A DNA stretch of 64,000 bases from Castellaniella defragrans_A (lineage in GTDB: Bacteria; Pseudomonadota; Gammaproteobacteria; Burkholderiales; Burkholderiaceae_B): the NCBI RefSeq assembly GCF_040394755.1, contig NZ_JBEBRQ010000006.1; one strand, written 5' to 3'. Each line of letters opens with the position of its first letter. Within the stretch, counting starts at the first letter, position 1. Below the pieces are notes generated by a model. It saw only the letters and a list, made by a program, of their open reading frames with translations, searched no databases and had not been told where the DNA came from. Shown here one piece after another: positions 1 through 7,799 of this stretch. Made by a program: the position numbers and the translations under genes.

Positions 1-731
1 GCATGTTCGCCGGCATGGCCCGCGACAAGAAAAAGCCCAAGAAGATGAAGGTGCGCGAAGCCTTCAAGCTGATCGTCGACGAAGAAGCCGCCAAGCGCGT
101 CAACGAAGAAGACCTGCGCACCGTGGCGATCAACAACGTCGAACAGAACGGCATCGTCTTCCTGGACGAAATCGACAAGATCGCGGCCCGCCAGGAAAGC
201 GGCGGCGCCGACGTCTCGCGCCAGGGCGTGCAGCGCGACCTGCTGCCGCTGGTCGAAGGCACCACCGTCAACACGCGCTACGGCATGGTCCGCACCGACC
301 ACATCCTGTTCATCGCCTCGGGCGCCTTCCACCTGTCGCGCCCTTCGGACCTGATCCCGGAACTGCAGGGCCGCTTCCCCATCCGCGTGGAACTCGACTC
401 GCTCAGCGCCGAGGATTTCGTCCGCATCCTGGACGCGACCGACGCCTCGCTGACCAAGCAATACCATGCGCTGCTGGCCACCGAGGACATCGAACTGGAC
501 TTCACGCCGGAAGGCATCCGGCGCCTGGCCGAAATCGCCTTCGAGGTCAACGAGCGCACCGAGAACATCGGCGCGCGCCGCCTGTACACGGTGATGGAGA
601 AACTGCTCGAGGACCTGTCCTTCGAGGCGGCCAACCCCGGTGCCCAAAAGGTCGTGATCGACACCGCCTACGTCAACGACAAGCTCGAGGCCACGGCCAG
701 CAGCCAGGACCTGGCGCGCTACGTGCTGTAG
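1..731 (+). CDS. hslU: ATP-dependent protease ATPase subunit HslU (3' part)
   Basis: This is the C-terminal part (about 243 of the usual ~440 residues) of the AAA+ unfoldase that feeds substrates to the HslV peptidase in the cytoplasm. The 5' end and Walker A lie before the window. Visible are the end of the I-domain, Walker B (FLDEIDKIA, about residues 53-61 from the first ATG at 3), the sensor-1 region, the ELQGRFPIRVEL segment and the sensor-2 motif GARRLYTVMEKLLEDLSFEA. The family-typical C-terminal tail is intact. It converges on the next gene with only 15 bases between stop codons. An upstream hslV would be expected but lies outside the window. Confidence 0.97.
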   Translation, partial: MFAGMARDKKKPKKMKVREAFKLIVDEEAAKRVNEEDLRTVAINNVEQNGIVFLDEIDKIAARQESGGADVSRQGVQRDLLPLVEGTTVNTRYGMVRTDHILFIASGAFHLSRPSDLIPELQGRFPIRVELDSLSAEDFVRILDATDASLTKQYHALLATEDIELDFTPEGIRRLAEIAFEVNERTENIGARRLYTVMEKLLEDLSFEAANPGAQKVVIDTAYVNDKLEATASSQDLARYVL

Positions 732-746
732 GCGCCAGCGGCGTGG

Positions 747-1052
747 TCACTTGGACAGCTTGGTGATCACGTACTTGTCCTGGCGGCGGGTGGCGGTGAA
801 CTTGACCGTGTCACCCGCCTGGATTCCCTTGAGCAGCGCGGGATCGATCTGGTAGACCAGCGTCATGGCCGGCAAGTCCAGATCACTGATGGCGCCGTGT
901 CTGATGGCGATCGTGCCCTGCGCGGCGTCCACGCGCCGCACCTCGCCGCTGGCCTGGGCCTCCTGGGCCTGGGCTGGCGCGGTGTATGTGGCGACCGTTG
1001 CCAACGCGGCCAAGGCCGCCGCTCCCGATCGCGAAAATATCGTTCCGAGCAT
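747..1052 (-). CDS. CusF-like periplasmic metal-binding protein
   Basis: A 101-residue protein with an N-terminal signal peptide (about residues 1-29, ending in APAQAQ) and a CusF_Ec/CopX-type small beta-barrel. In E. coli CusF, His36, Trp44, Met47 and Met49 bind Cu(I)/Ag(I). Aligned on the HGAISDLDLPAMTL segment the equivalents here are His52, Leu60, Met63 and Leu65, so the cation-pi Trp and one Met are gone. The fold is clear, but copper binding is doubtful or altered. No cus/cop efflux genes are adjacent. It is divergent from the acetyltransferase that follows, with about 47 bases between them. Confidence 0.8.
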   Translation of the reverse strand: MLGTIFSRSGAAALAALATVATYTAPAQAQEAQASGEVRRVDAAQGTIAIRHGAISDLDLPAMTLVYQIDPALLKGIQAGDTVKFTATRRQDKYVITKLSK

Positions 1053-1099
1053 ACGCTAAACTCCTTTTCCGTACCAATATACCCCCAAAAGGAAGCACC

Positions 1100-1606
1100 T
1101 TGCCCGACCCCATCCCCGGTTACACACTGCGGCCCACCATCGAATCCGACATTCCCCGCATCCTCGTCCTCATGCGCGAGATGGCGGCATTCGAGAAACT
1201 CACCGGAATCCTGAGAGCCACCGAAGACAGCCTGCGCGCCAGCTTCTTCGGCCCGGCGCCCACAGCCCATTGCCTGGTCATCGTTCCCGCGGACGATGAC
1301 CGGACGCCGATCGCCTACATCATGTGGTTTCACAACTACTCCAGTTTCCTGGACAAGCGCGGCCTGTACCTCGAGGATGTGTACATCACGCCGGAACACC
1401 GGGGGCGCGGCCTGGGCGGCTGGGTGCTCAAGCATCTGGCGAAACTGGCGCTGGACCTGGATTGCGGACGCTTCGAATGGGTCGTGCTGGACTGGAACCA
1501 GAACGCCATTGATTTCTACCAACACCACGGCGCCGAGATCCTGGACGACTGGCGCGTGGTCCGCCTGACCGGGGACGCCCTGCGGCGCCTCGCGCAAACC
1601 CCCTGA
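1100..1606 (+). CDS. GNAT family N-acetyltransferase (diamine acetyltransferase-like)
   Basis: A 168-residue cytoplasmic GNAT enzyme transferring acetyl from acetyl-CoA to an amine. The acetyl-CoA pyrophosphate loop RGRGLG lies in the middle, followed by the WNQNAIDFYQHHGAE strand-helix typical of spermidine/spermine and thialysine acetyltransferases. The LYLEDVYITPEHRG segment also matches that subfamily. I chose the TTG at 1100 because AAAAGGA lies six bases upstream and the homologous region starts there; the open frame continues upstream without family similarity. The true substrate cannot be told from sequence. Confidence 0.85.
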   Translation: MPDPIPGYTLRPTIESDIPRILVLMREMAAFEKLTGILRATEDSLRASFFGPAPTAHCLVIVPADDDRTPIAYIMWFHNYSSFLDKRGLYLEDVYITPEHRGRGLGGWVLKHLAKLALDLDCGRFEWVVLDWNQNAIDFYQHHGAEILDDWRVVRLTGDALRRLAQTP

Positions 1607-1660
1607 CACAGAGTTATATTCGACCACATCACACCCATTCCGGCACGACGCGAGATCACC

Positions 1661-2212
1661 ATGTCCATCCGCCTTTCCATCATCAGCACCCGCACCGGCG
1701 ACGATGGCACCACCAGCCTGGGGGATGGCACACGCCTGTCCAAGGACGCGCCGCGCATCGCCGCCCTGGGTGACGTCGACGAGCTCAACAGCATGATCGG
1801 CCTGTGGCGCACCGAGCCCCTGCCGGCCGACATCGACGCCCTGCTCGGGCGCATCCAGAACGATCTGTTCGACCTGGGCGGCGAGCTCTGCATTCCCGGC
1901 CATGCCGCCATCACCGAGGCACACGTCACGCGCCTGGACGAGGCCCTGAACCATTACAACGCTGGCCTGGACCGCCTGCAGGAATTCATCCTGCCCGGCG
2001 GCTGCAGGCCCGCGGCACTGGCTCACATGGCGCGCACCCTCGCCCGGCGAGCCGAACGCTCGGTGGTTGAACTCGGCCGCCAGGACGCCGTCAACCCGCC
2101 CGTGCGCCAGTATCTCAACCGCCTCTCGGATCTGTGTTTCGTGCTGGCGCGCGTGCTGAACCACGCCGCCGGCGTCCCCGATACCCTCTGGACGCGGCAG
2201 GACAAGGAATAG
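1661..2212 (+). CDS. Cob(I)yrinic acid a,c-diamide adenosyltransferase, PduO type
   Basis: A 183-residue PduO/MMAB-type ATP:cob(I)alamin adenosyltransferase. It makes adenosylcobalamin for B12-dependent enzymes or completes cobalamin salvage. The N-terminal ATP-binding motif TRTGDDGTTSLGDG is intact, as are the ALGDVDELNSMIGL helix and the C-terminal ARRAERSVVEL and YLNRLSDLCFVLAR helices that form the active-site cleft between subunits. It follows the acetyltransferase by about 54 bases on the same strand and may be co-transcribed, though no functional tie is evident. No other cobalamin genes are in the window. Confidence 0.93.
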   Translation: MSIRLSIISTRTGDDGTTSLGDGTRLSKDAPRIAALGDVDELNSMIGLWRTEPLPADIDALLGRIQNDLFDLGGELCIPGHAAITEAHVTRLDEALNHYNAGLDRLQEFILPGGCRPAALAHMARTLARRAERSVVELGRQDAVNPPVRQYLNRLSDLCFVLARVLNHAAGVPDTLWTRQDKE

Positions 2213-2277
2213 CCCGCGGACGGCGCCGCATCCCCGGGCCCGGGCGAACACAGGCCGGCGGCGAGGCAGACAGGCCC

Positions 2278-2805
2278 TCAGCGCGCGTCCGAGGAATGGA
2301 CCTCGAGCGCCTCGAGAAAACGCGACACCATGTTGTACGTGGCGATCGTCGCGGTCAGTTCGACCAGCCCGACGGCATCGAAATGCGGACGCAGGGCGTC
2401 GAACACCGGATCCCCCACCTGCACGGACAGAGTCATCGCATCGGTATAGGCAAGGACCGCGCGTTCTCGCGTGTCGAACAAGCCCTCAGGCGGCACACGC
2501 TCGCGCAAGGCATCCAGTTGCGCCTGACGCAAGCCCTCGCGCAGGGCGATCGGCGCGTGCTGATCGGCCTCGTAGGGCGCCCGGTTCAAATAAGCGATGC
2601 GCATGATGACCATCTCGCGCAACGCCCCATCCAATCGGGTCCGCTGGCGGATCCCGGTCAGGTGGGCAAGCCAGCCTTCGGCCACGGCGGGGCTGTGCAG
2701 CAGCATCTGATACAGATGCAGCACACTGCCGCGCTGCGCCACGATGCGCTCGACCAGGGCCCGCGCCGGCCCTTCGCCGGCAGACGCATACTCGATTCTG
2801 GCCAT
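2278..2805 (-). CDS. Carboxymuconolactone decarboxylase family protein
   Basis: A 175-residue all-helical protein of the CMD/AhpD superfamily. The central region LREMVIMRIAYLNRAPYEADQH keeps the acidic and His positions, but the CxxC of peroxidase-type members (AhpD) is absent, so peroxidatic thiol chemistry is unlikely. The later RAVLAYTDAM and ATIATYNMVSRFLEAL helices are typical. It starts directly downstream of the class III aminotransferase on the same strand (23 bases apart), so the two probably share a transcript. RBS GGAGGATC precedes the ATG. A role in catabolism is possible but unproven. Confidence 0.75.
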   Translation of the reverse strand: MARIEYASAGEGPARALVERIVAQRGSVLHLYQMLLHSPAVAEGWLAHLTGIRQRTRLDGALREMVIMRIAYLNRAPYEADQHAPIALREGLRQAQLDALRERVPPEGLFDTRERAVLAYTDAMTLSVQVGDPVFDALRPHFDAVGLVELTATIATYNMVSRFLEALEVHSSDAR

Positions 2806-2828
2806 GATGATCCTCCGGCTCCTTTCTG

Positions 2829-4157
2829 CTAGACGGGCAACACCTCGCGCACCGTGCGCGCCAGACGCTCGACGATCCCGTCGATATCGGCGGCCGTGCA
2901 GATAAACGGCGGCGCGAGCAGCACGTGATCGCCGCGCACACCATCGATGGTCCCGCCCATCGGGTAGATCATCAGCCCATTGGCCATGGCCTGGCGCTTG
3001 AGCAGGGCATGGGTCTTGCGGGCGGGGTCCAGCACCGATTTGTCCGCCTTGTCGCGCACGAATTCGATGCCGGTGAACAGGCCGCGGCCACGCACATCCC
3101 CCACATTCGGATGATCCCCCAGGACCTCGCGCAGCCGGGCCCTGAGCTGCTCGCCCCGGGCGCGCACATTGGTCAGCAAGTCGTCGCGCTCGATCACGCG
3201 CTGCACCGCGAGAGCGCCCGCGCAGGCAGCGGCATGACCCATGTACGTATGGCCATGCTGGAAGAACCCGCTGCCCTGGACAATGGTGTCATAGATCCTG
3301 CGGCTCGCCAGCATGGCGCCGATGGGTTGATAGCCCGCGCCCAGCCCCTTGGCGATGACGAGGATGTCTGGCGTCACCTCGTCCTCGGCGCAGGCGAACA
3401 GGTAACCGGTGCGACCCATGCCCGCCATCACCTCGTCGAGGATCAACAGCACGCCGTAGCGCTCGCACACCTCGCGGATGCGCCGCAGATAAGTCCGCAC
3501 CGGCGGCAGCGCGCCGGCCGTCGCCCCCACGACGGTTTCAGCCACGAACGCCGCCACATTTTCCGGGCCGATCTCGAGGATCTTTTGTTCGAGTTCCTGC
3601 GCCAGCCGCGCGGCGTATTGCTCCTCGGTCTCGTCCGGCCGCTGGTCGCGATAGGCATAGCAGGGCGAGACATGATGGGCCGGGACCAGCAGGGGCAGAA
3701 ACGGCGCGCGCCGCCAGGCATTGCCGCCAATTGCCAGCGCCCCCAGCGTATTGCCGTGGTAGCTCTGGCGCCGGGCGATGAACTGGCTGCGGGAATCCTC
3801 GCCGCGTTCGACGAAATACTGGCGCGCCAGCTTCAAGGCGGCCTCCACGGCCTCCGAGCCGCCGGACACGAAATACACGTGATCCAGATCGCCGGGCGCG
3901 CGCGCCGCAAGGAAATCGGCCAGGTCCTCGCAGGCCTGTGTGGTGAAGAACGAGGAATGGGCATAGGCCAGCTCATCGAGCTGCGCCTTGATCGCCGCGA
4001 TCACATCCGCATGGCCATGCCCCAGACAGGACACCGCCGCGCCGCCGGAGGCGTCGATGTATTGCTTGCCGTCCTGATCGAACAGGGAAATCCCCTGCCC
4101 GTGGACGGCGCGTTTCAGCGTATGCTGCGGATTGCGATGAAAGACATGGGTCATCAT
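2829..4157 (-). CDS. Class III PLP-dependent aminotransferase
   Basis: A 442-residue subgroup III aminotransferase (omega-amino acid/GABA/diamine transaminase type). Motifs in order: the substrate/PLP region SGGSEAVEAALKLARQY, YHGNTLGALAIGG, the PLP-nitrogen Asp in LILDEVMAGMGRTG, and the Schiff-base Lys in VIAKGLGAGYQPIGAML. The first of two tandem ATGs at 4157 is chosen because AGGA sits a few bases upstream; an in-frame TTG at 4184 is an alternative. It is divergent from an RpiR regulator, with a palindromic operator between, and CMD and C45 genes nearby suggest uptake or catabolism of an amine or amino acid. The exact substrate is unknown. Confidence 0.9.
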   Translation of the reverse strand: MMTHVFHRNPQHTLKRAVHGQGISLFDQDGKQYIDASGGAAVSCLGHGHADVIAAIKAQLDELAYAHSSFFTTQACEDLADFLAARAPGDLDHVYFVSGGSEAVEAALKLARQYFVERGEDSRSQFIARRQSYHGNTLGALAIGGNAWRRAPFLPLLVPAHHVSPCYAYRDQRPDETEEQYAARLAQELEQKILEIGPENVAAFVAETVVGATAGALPPVRTYLRRIREVCERYGVLLILDEVMAGMGRTGYLFACAEDEVTPDILVIAKGLGAGYQPIGAMLASRRIYDTIVQGSGFFQHGHTYMGHAAACAGALAVQRVIERDDLLTNVRARGEQLRARLREVLGDHPNVGDVRGRGLFTGIEFVRDKADKSVLDPARKTHALLKRQAMANGLMIYPMGGTIDGVRGDHVLLAPPFICTAADIDGIVERLARTVREVLPV

Positions 4158-4211
4158 GTATGTTCCTGGCGCCCCGCCGGACAATGACGGCGCGCCGATT
4201 ATTCAACAAAT

Positions 4212-4237
4212 GTTTCGAGTATCATAATACTTGGAAC
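4212..4237. promoter_or_regulatory. Palindromic operator between the aminotransferase and RpiR genes
   Basis: An 11-4-11 inverted repeat: left arm GTTTCGAGTAT, spacer cata, right arm ATACTTGGAAC, with 9 of 11 arm positions complementary. It lies in the short AT-rich gap between divergent genes, where an RpiR-type dimer would be expected to bind and control both directions. That RpiR is the binder is inference. A TTG at 4231, in frame with the regulator, falls inside the right arm and so is an unlikely start codon. Confidence 0.55.
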
Positions 4238-4278
4238 AAATAAATCAATTCCATCGAGACTTCTTTCGCCCGACCGTC

Positions 4279-5145
4279 ATGCAAGCGCCACAAACCCTGG
4301 AGGCCCTGATCCAGCATATCCAGTCCCGCTACAAAGATCTGAGTCCGCAATTCCAGATCGGCGCACGCTATCTGATCGATCACCCGACCCAGGTTTCGAT
4401 CCTGTCGATGCGCAAGGTCTCCGCCCTGGCCGGCGTCCAGCCGGCAACCCTCACGCGGCTCGCGCAATTCCTCGGCTATGCGGGCTGGGAATCCCTGAAA
4501 TCGGTGTTCAATCAACAGTTGCACATGCGCCCGGGCGGCTATGCCGACCGCGCCCAGGCCTTGATCGACGGCCGCCAGTCCGAACTCGCCGACTGGGTCC
4601 GCGGCACTCAGGCGCAATCCGCCAACCTGCTGGCCCTGGGCGCGGACAATGCACGGGCGATGCCCGACGCGGTGACGCACCTGCACCGGGCGCGGCGCCT
4701 GTACATCGCCGGATTCCGTTCCTCGTATCCAGCGGCCTTCAGCTTCAGGTATCTCTGCGGCCTGTTCCGGCCCGACGTCTACCTGCTGGACAACGCTGCC
4801 GGAACACTGGATCAGGACCTGCGCCACCTGGGTTCGAAGGATGCCGTCGTCATCATCAGCTTTGCGCCGTACTCCCGCGAAATCCGCCACATCACCGAGG
4901 CCGCGCGGCGCCAGGACTGCCCCATCATCGCCCTGTGCGACAGCCAGCTCGCGCCCGTGGCGATCGAGGCCACGGTCGTGCTGACATTCGCGACGCACGG
5001 CAGCTCATTCTTTCCATCGACCGTGGCGGCGCAAGGCCTGGTCGAGGCGCTCGCCCAGCAATTGCTCATGCGCGCCGGCACACGCGCCGTGCAGAGCCTG
5101 GCGCACGCCGAGGCCCATCTGCACGACAGCGGCGCCTACCTTTGA
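4279..5145 (+). CDS. MurR/RpiR family transcriptional regulator
   Basis: A 288-residue regulator with an N-terminal RpiR helix-turn-helix (SILSMRKVSALAGVQPATLTRLAQFLGY) and a C-terminal SIS sugar-phosphate-type domain (ARRLYIAGFRSSYPAAFSFRY through VVIISFAPYSREIRHITEAA). SIS ligands are usually phosphosugars, but many RpiR proteins beside transaminases sense other metabolites. I start at the ATG at 4279 because the alternative TTG at 4231 sits inside the operator palindrome. It is divergent from the class III aminotransferase and followed by the C45 acyltransferase, so it probably controls that set. Confidence 0.88.
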   Translation: MQAPQTLEALIQHIQSRYKDLSPQFQIGARYLIDHPTQVSILSMRKVSALAGVQPATLTRLAQFLGYAGWESLKSVFNQQLHMRPGGYADRAQALIDGRQSELADWVRGTQAQSANLLALGADNARAMPDAVTHLHRARRLYIAGFRSSYPAAFSFRYLCGLFRPDVYLLDNAAGTLDQDLRHLGSKDAVVIISFAPYSREIRHITEAARRQDCPIIALCDSQLAPVAIEATVVLTFATHGSSFFPSTVAAQGLVEALAQQLLMRAGTRAVQSLAHAEAHLHDSGAYL

Positions 5146-5192
5146 AACAACAGGCACGGTGACGGCATTTCCACAGACACGGGAGGACCGCC

Positions 5193-6194
5193 ATGCTCGC
5201 ATGGCTGCATACTGAAGGCACCCATCACGAGATCGGTGTCGCCCTGGGGCGCTGGGGCGCCCAGGCCTGCCACGACCATCTGCTGCGCTCGCCCGCATGG
5301 GCCAGCATCCTCCAGTGGCGCGGCAGCCCCGAGGCAAAGGCCATGCGCCAGCACGCCGAACAGGCCTTTCCCTGGATCATGAGCGAACTCTCGGGCCTGG
5401 CCGAGGGGCTGGAGCTGCCGCCCGAGGACGTCTTTCTATGGAACTGCCGCGGCGACCTCTGGTCGTTCGCGCCCGATGGCTGCACGACCGTGCTGGCCCC
5501 GGCGCGGCTGACACACAATGAGGACGGCGATCCAGGATTCGCCAATCGTTGCGGTTTGGTCGAGGTCCGGCCAGCCGACGGCCCGGCCTTTGTATCCTTT
5601 ATCTATCCCGGATCGATCCCGGGCCACACGTTTGCCGTCAACGATGCTGGCCTGGCGATGACGGTCAACAACATCCGGGCGCGCCGCTCGGCGGCAGGCG
5701 TGCCGCGCATGATCCTGACGCGCGCCATACTCGCCCTGGACAGTCCCGCGGCCGCCCTGGCGCTGTTGCGCGACCAGCCGCGCGCGGGCGCCTTTCACCT
5801 GGGAATCGGCAGGGCGGGCGCCGGCGCCACATGCAGCGTGGAATTCTCGGCCCGGTCGGTTTCAGTCGAACACGTGGCGGCCGGCAGGCGGCTCCACGCC
5901 AATCACGCGATCCACACCGGCCAGGCGGGCCTGCCCCAGATCATGACGGCTTCATCGCGGCGCCGGCAAGCGCGCGGCGAGGCCCTGCTCGCCGCGGGCA
6001 TGGACGCCCTCGACATTCTGGCCGACCAAAGCGATGCGGCCGAGCCCATCTACCGGAACTCGGCCGCGGATACAGACGACGAAAACACCATGGCAACCGC
6101 CGATATCAAGCTCGACGGCCCGCTGGTGTCATGGGTCGTGCAGGACCCCCCGAACGAAATCCAGTTTCGCCTCGAAGGGATCAGCCGCGTGTAA
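5193..6194 (+). CDS. C45 family autoproteolytic acyltransferase/hydrolase
   Basis: A 333-residue protein of the acyl-CoA:6-aminopenicillanic-acid acyltransferase (peptidase C45, Ntn-hydrolase) family. These enzymes cut themselves to expose an N-terminal Cys nucleophile and then hydrolyse or form amide bonds. The conserved nucleophile is Cys97 in DGCTTV, preceded by the FLWNCRGD region. Later NxAGLAMTVNNI-type and HANHAI segments match the family. A strong RBS (GGGAGGACC) precedes the ATG. It follows the RpiR gene by 47 bases. With the aminotransferase, an N-acyl amine or amino acid substrate is a reasonable inference. Its stop codon abuts that of the cytochrome gene. Confidence 0.82.
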   Translation: MLAWLHTEGTHHEIGVALGRWGAQACHDHLLRSPAWASILQWRGSPEAKAMRQHAEQAFPWIMSELSGLAEGLELPPEDVFLWNCRGDLWSFAPDGCTTVLAPARLTHNEDGDPGFANRCGLVEVRPADGPAFVSFIYPGSIPGHTFAVNDAGLAMTVNNIRARRSAAGVPRMILTRAILALDSPAAALALLRDQPRAGAFHLGIGRAGAGATCSVEFSARSVSVEHVAAGRRLHANHAIHTGQAGLPQIMTASSRRRQARGEALLAAGMDALDILADQSDAAEPIYRNSAADTDDENTMATADIKLDGPLVSWVVQDPPNEIQFRLEGISRV

Positions 6195-6512
6195 TCAGGG
6201 TACCCGGCTGACCATGTACTCAATGGCTGCGCGCAGGGAAGCGTCGTCGGCCTTGGTGCCGCCACGCGGCGGCATCCCGCCCTTGCCGCTGATCACCACG
6301 CTGAGCATCTGATCCATGCCAGTGGCGATGATGGGAGCCCAGGCTTCTTTGCTGCCGAGCTTGGGCGCATTGGCGGCTCCGGTGGTATGGCAGGCGATGC
6401 ACGCGGACTTGTAGAGCTTTTCGCCCGCGGGATTGGGCGCGCCGTCGGCGGCCGTCGCGACGAAAGGCAGGACGGCCAGTGCGAGAGCCGCGATACCAAA
6501 AGTCTTGAACAT
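6195..6512 (-). CDS. Cytochrome c5-like monohaem cytochrome
   Basis: A 105-residue secreted class I cytochrome c: signal peptide about residues 1-21 (ending VATAA), haem-binding CIACH at residues 38-42 and an axial Met in KGGMPPRGG. Size and motif spacing match cytochrome c5/c555-type electron carriers of the periplasm. It is the third gene of the nirV-nirK block, so it is a plausible electron donor to the copper nitrite reductase. An intrinsic terminator separates it from nirK, so expression must come from readthrough or its own promoter. RBS CAGGAGA precedes the ATG. Confidence 0.9.
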   Translation of the reverse strand: MFKTFGIAALALAVLPFVATAADGAPNPAGEKLYKSACIACHTTGAANAPKLGSKEAWAPIIATGMDQMLSVVISGKGGMPPRGGTKADDASLRAAIEYMVSRVP

Positions 6513-6526
6513 GGTAGGTGTCTCCT

Positions 6527-6563
6527 GAAAAGAAAGAAAAGGGCATGGCTCGAGCCATGCCCT
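6527..6563 (-). terminator. Intrinsic terminator after nirK
   Basis: An almost loopless perfect palindrome (half-site AGGGCATGGCT, 6540-6563) followed on the minus strand by a T-rich tract (TTTTCTTTCTTTTC). It lies between the nirK stop and the cytochrome c RBS, so it probably limits read-through from nirK. Confidence 0.75.
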
Positions 6564-6578
6564 CCGGGTTACGACGGT

Positions 6579-7670
6579 TTACTTCGCGGGGATGGGGCCG
6601 GGCGCGGCGACCTGCTTCATCAGATCATCGTTCCACTTGCCTTCGACCTTGACGTGGCCGGCGGCACCCAATTCGAAGGCCTCGATCAGGTTGTGGTTGA
6701 CGTAGGCATAAACCCCAGGCTGCTTGAAGGTATAGAACGCAGCACCTGCCGAACCGCCCCGGATGAACCAGGTTTCGAGGTTCTTTTCAGGCGCATTGGC
6801 GAACTTGCCCGTCTCCCAGACCCAGTCGCCGTGACCGCCGATCAGGTGGGGACGCGTATCGCGGTTGGCCGAGGAGTGGATGAACAGCACGTGTTCGCCA
6901 ACATTGGCCGTCATGGCGCCGTCGCCGGTGAGGGCGCCGACCTTGCCATTGAACACCACATGCGATGGGATCAGCCCGCGCATCACCTCGAGGGTGTCGC
7001 CGTAGCTGGCCAGAGGCGTATCGTATTCCTTGTACTTGCCGTTCTCGTCCTTGGGAATGTACAGGTCGAATTCGCCAATGGTGTAGACCTTGTCGTAGTG
7101 CAGCGGCTTGCCGTCGGCGTCCTTCAGGCCGTCGCGCGGCAGCACCATCAGGGTGCCGCTCATGCCGGACACCACGTGCCAGGCAACCATGCCCGTCGGC
7201 GCGCAGTGGTAGACGAAAACACCCGAACGGTCGGCCTTGAAGCGCAGCACGGCCTGCTCGCCCGGCTTGACCTTGGTCAGGCTGGCGCCGCCCAGCGCGC
7301 CCGTGGCCGCGTGGAAGTCGACATTGTGCTCAAGGGTGTTGGTGGCGGGGTTGACCAGCGTCAGCTGGACGTAATCGCCCTCATGGACGACCATGGTCGG
7401 GCCAGGCATGGAGCCGTTGAAGGTCATGGCCTGCAGCGTCGTCCCGTTTTCCTCATCGACGACGACCTTTTTCTCCTCGATCACCATCCGGAATTCGACG
7501 ACCTTGGGAGCCGACTTGGTGGCTTGCTCGTGCGCATGCACAAGGGGAGGCGCGACTAGATCAACCTTGACGTGCTCGAGCTTGTCCGCCGGGTCGGCAG
7601 CAAGGGCTGCGCCACCCGCGAGAAGGGAAGCGAGAGCCGTAGCGGCAATGCACAAACGAAAAACCTTCAT
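6579..7670 (-). CDS. nirK: Copper-containing nitrite reductase NirK
   Basis: A 363-residue periplasmic enzyme reducing nitrite to nitric oxide in denitrification. Signal peptide about residues 1-24. Two cupredoxin domains carry all expected ligands: type 1 copper His115, Cys156, His165, Met170; type 2 copper His120, His155 and His326; catalytic Asp118 (HNVDFH) and a catalytic His in RPHLIGGHGD (275 or 280). The ATG at 7670 has GGGAG upstream and starts the signal peptide; the frame runs further 5' without support. A Crp/Fnr-type site lies 71-84 bases upstream. nirV precedes it and a cytochrome c follows. Confidence 0.97.
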   Translation of the reverse strand: MKVFRLCIAATALASLLAGGAALAADPADKLEHVKVDLVAPPLVHAHEQATKSAPKVVEFRMVIEEKKVVVDEENGTTLQAMTFNGSMPGPTMVVHEGDYVQLTLVNPATNTLEHNVDFHAATGALGGASLTKVKPGEQAVLRFKADRSGVFVYHCAPTGMVAWHVVSGMSGTLMVLPRDGLKDADGKPLHYDKVYTIGEFDLYIPKDENGKYKEYDTPLASYGDTLEVMRGLIPSHVVFNGKVGALTGDGAMTANVGEHVLFIHSSANRDTRPHLIGGHGDWVWETGKFANAPEKNLETWFIRGGSAGAAFYTFKQPGVYAYVNHNLIEAFELGAAGHVKVEGKWNDDLMKQVAAPGPIPAK

Positions 7671-7740
7671 ATTCAACTCCCTGAATGTGTTGTGTCTCGG
7701 TTCGACAAGGCATCTTGTCACAGGCGGGGTGAATGTCTGT

Positions 7741-7754
7741 TGCACTAGATCAAA
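7741..7754 (-). promoter_or_regulatory. Crp/Fnr-type (NnrR/DNR/FNR) site upstream of nirK
   Basis: On the minus strand the site reads TTGATCTAGTGCAA, fitting TTG-N8-CAA and 8 of 10 positions of the FNR consensus TTGAT-N4-ATCAA. Its centre is about 77 bases before the nirK ATG, which would put a -41.5 activator position and a start site near 7706. It lies between the nirV stop and nirK, so nirK can have its own induced promoter. Confidence 0.65.
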
Positions 7755-7799
7755 CGATTGCCCAACCCTGTCTTTCAATGCGAACAGGGTTGACATAAC

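Noticed and set aside
2278..2805. AhpD alkyl-hydroperoxidase activity for the CMD-family protein
   Set aside because: The CxxC pair needed for peroxidase chemistry is absent, so only the superfamily name is kept.
4231..4278. TTG at 4231 as start of the RpiR gene
   Set aside because: It lies inside the right arm of the operator palindrome and lacks an RBS; the ATG at 4279 suits the family start better.
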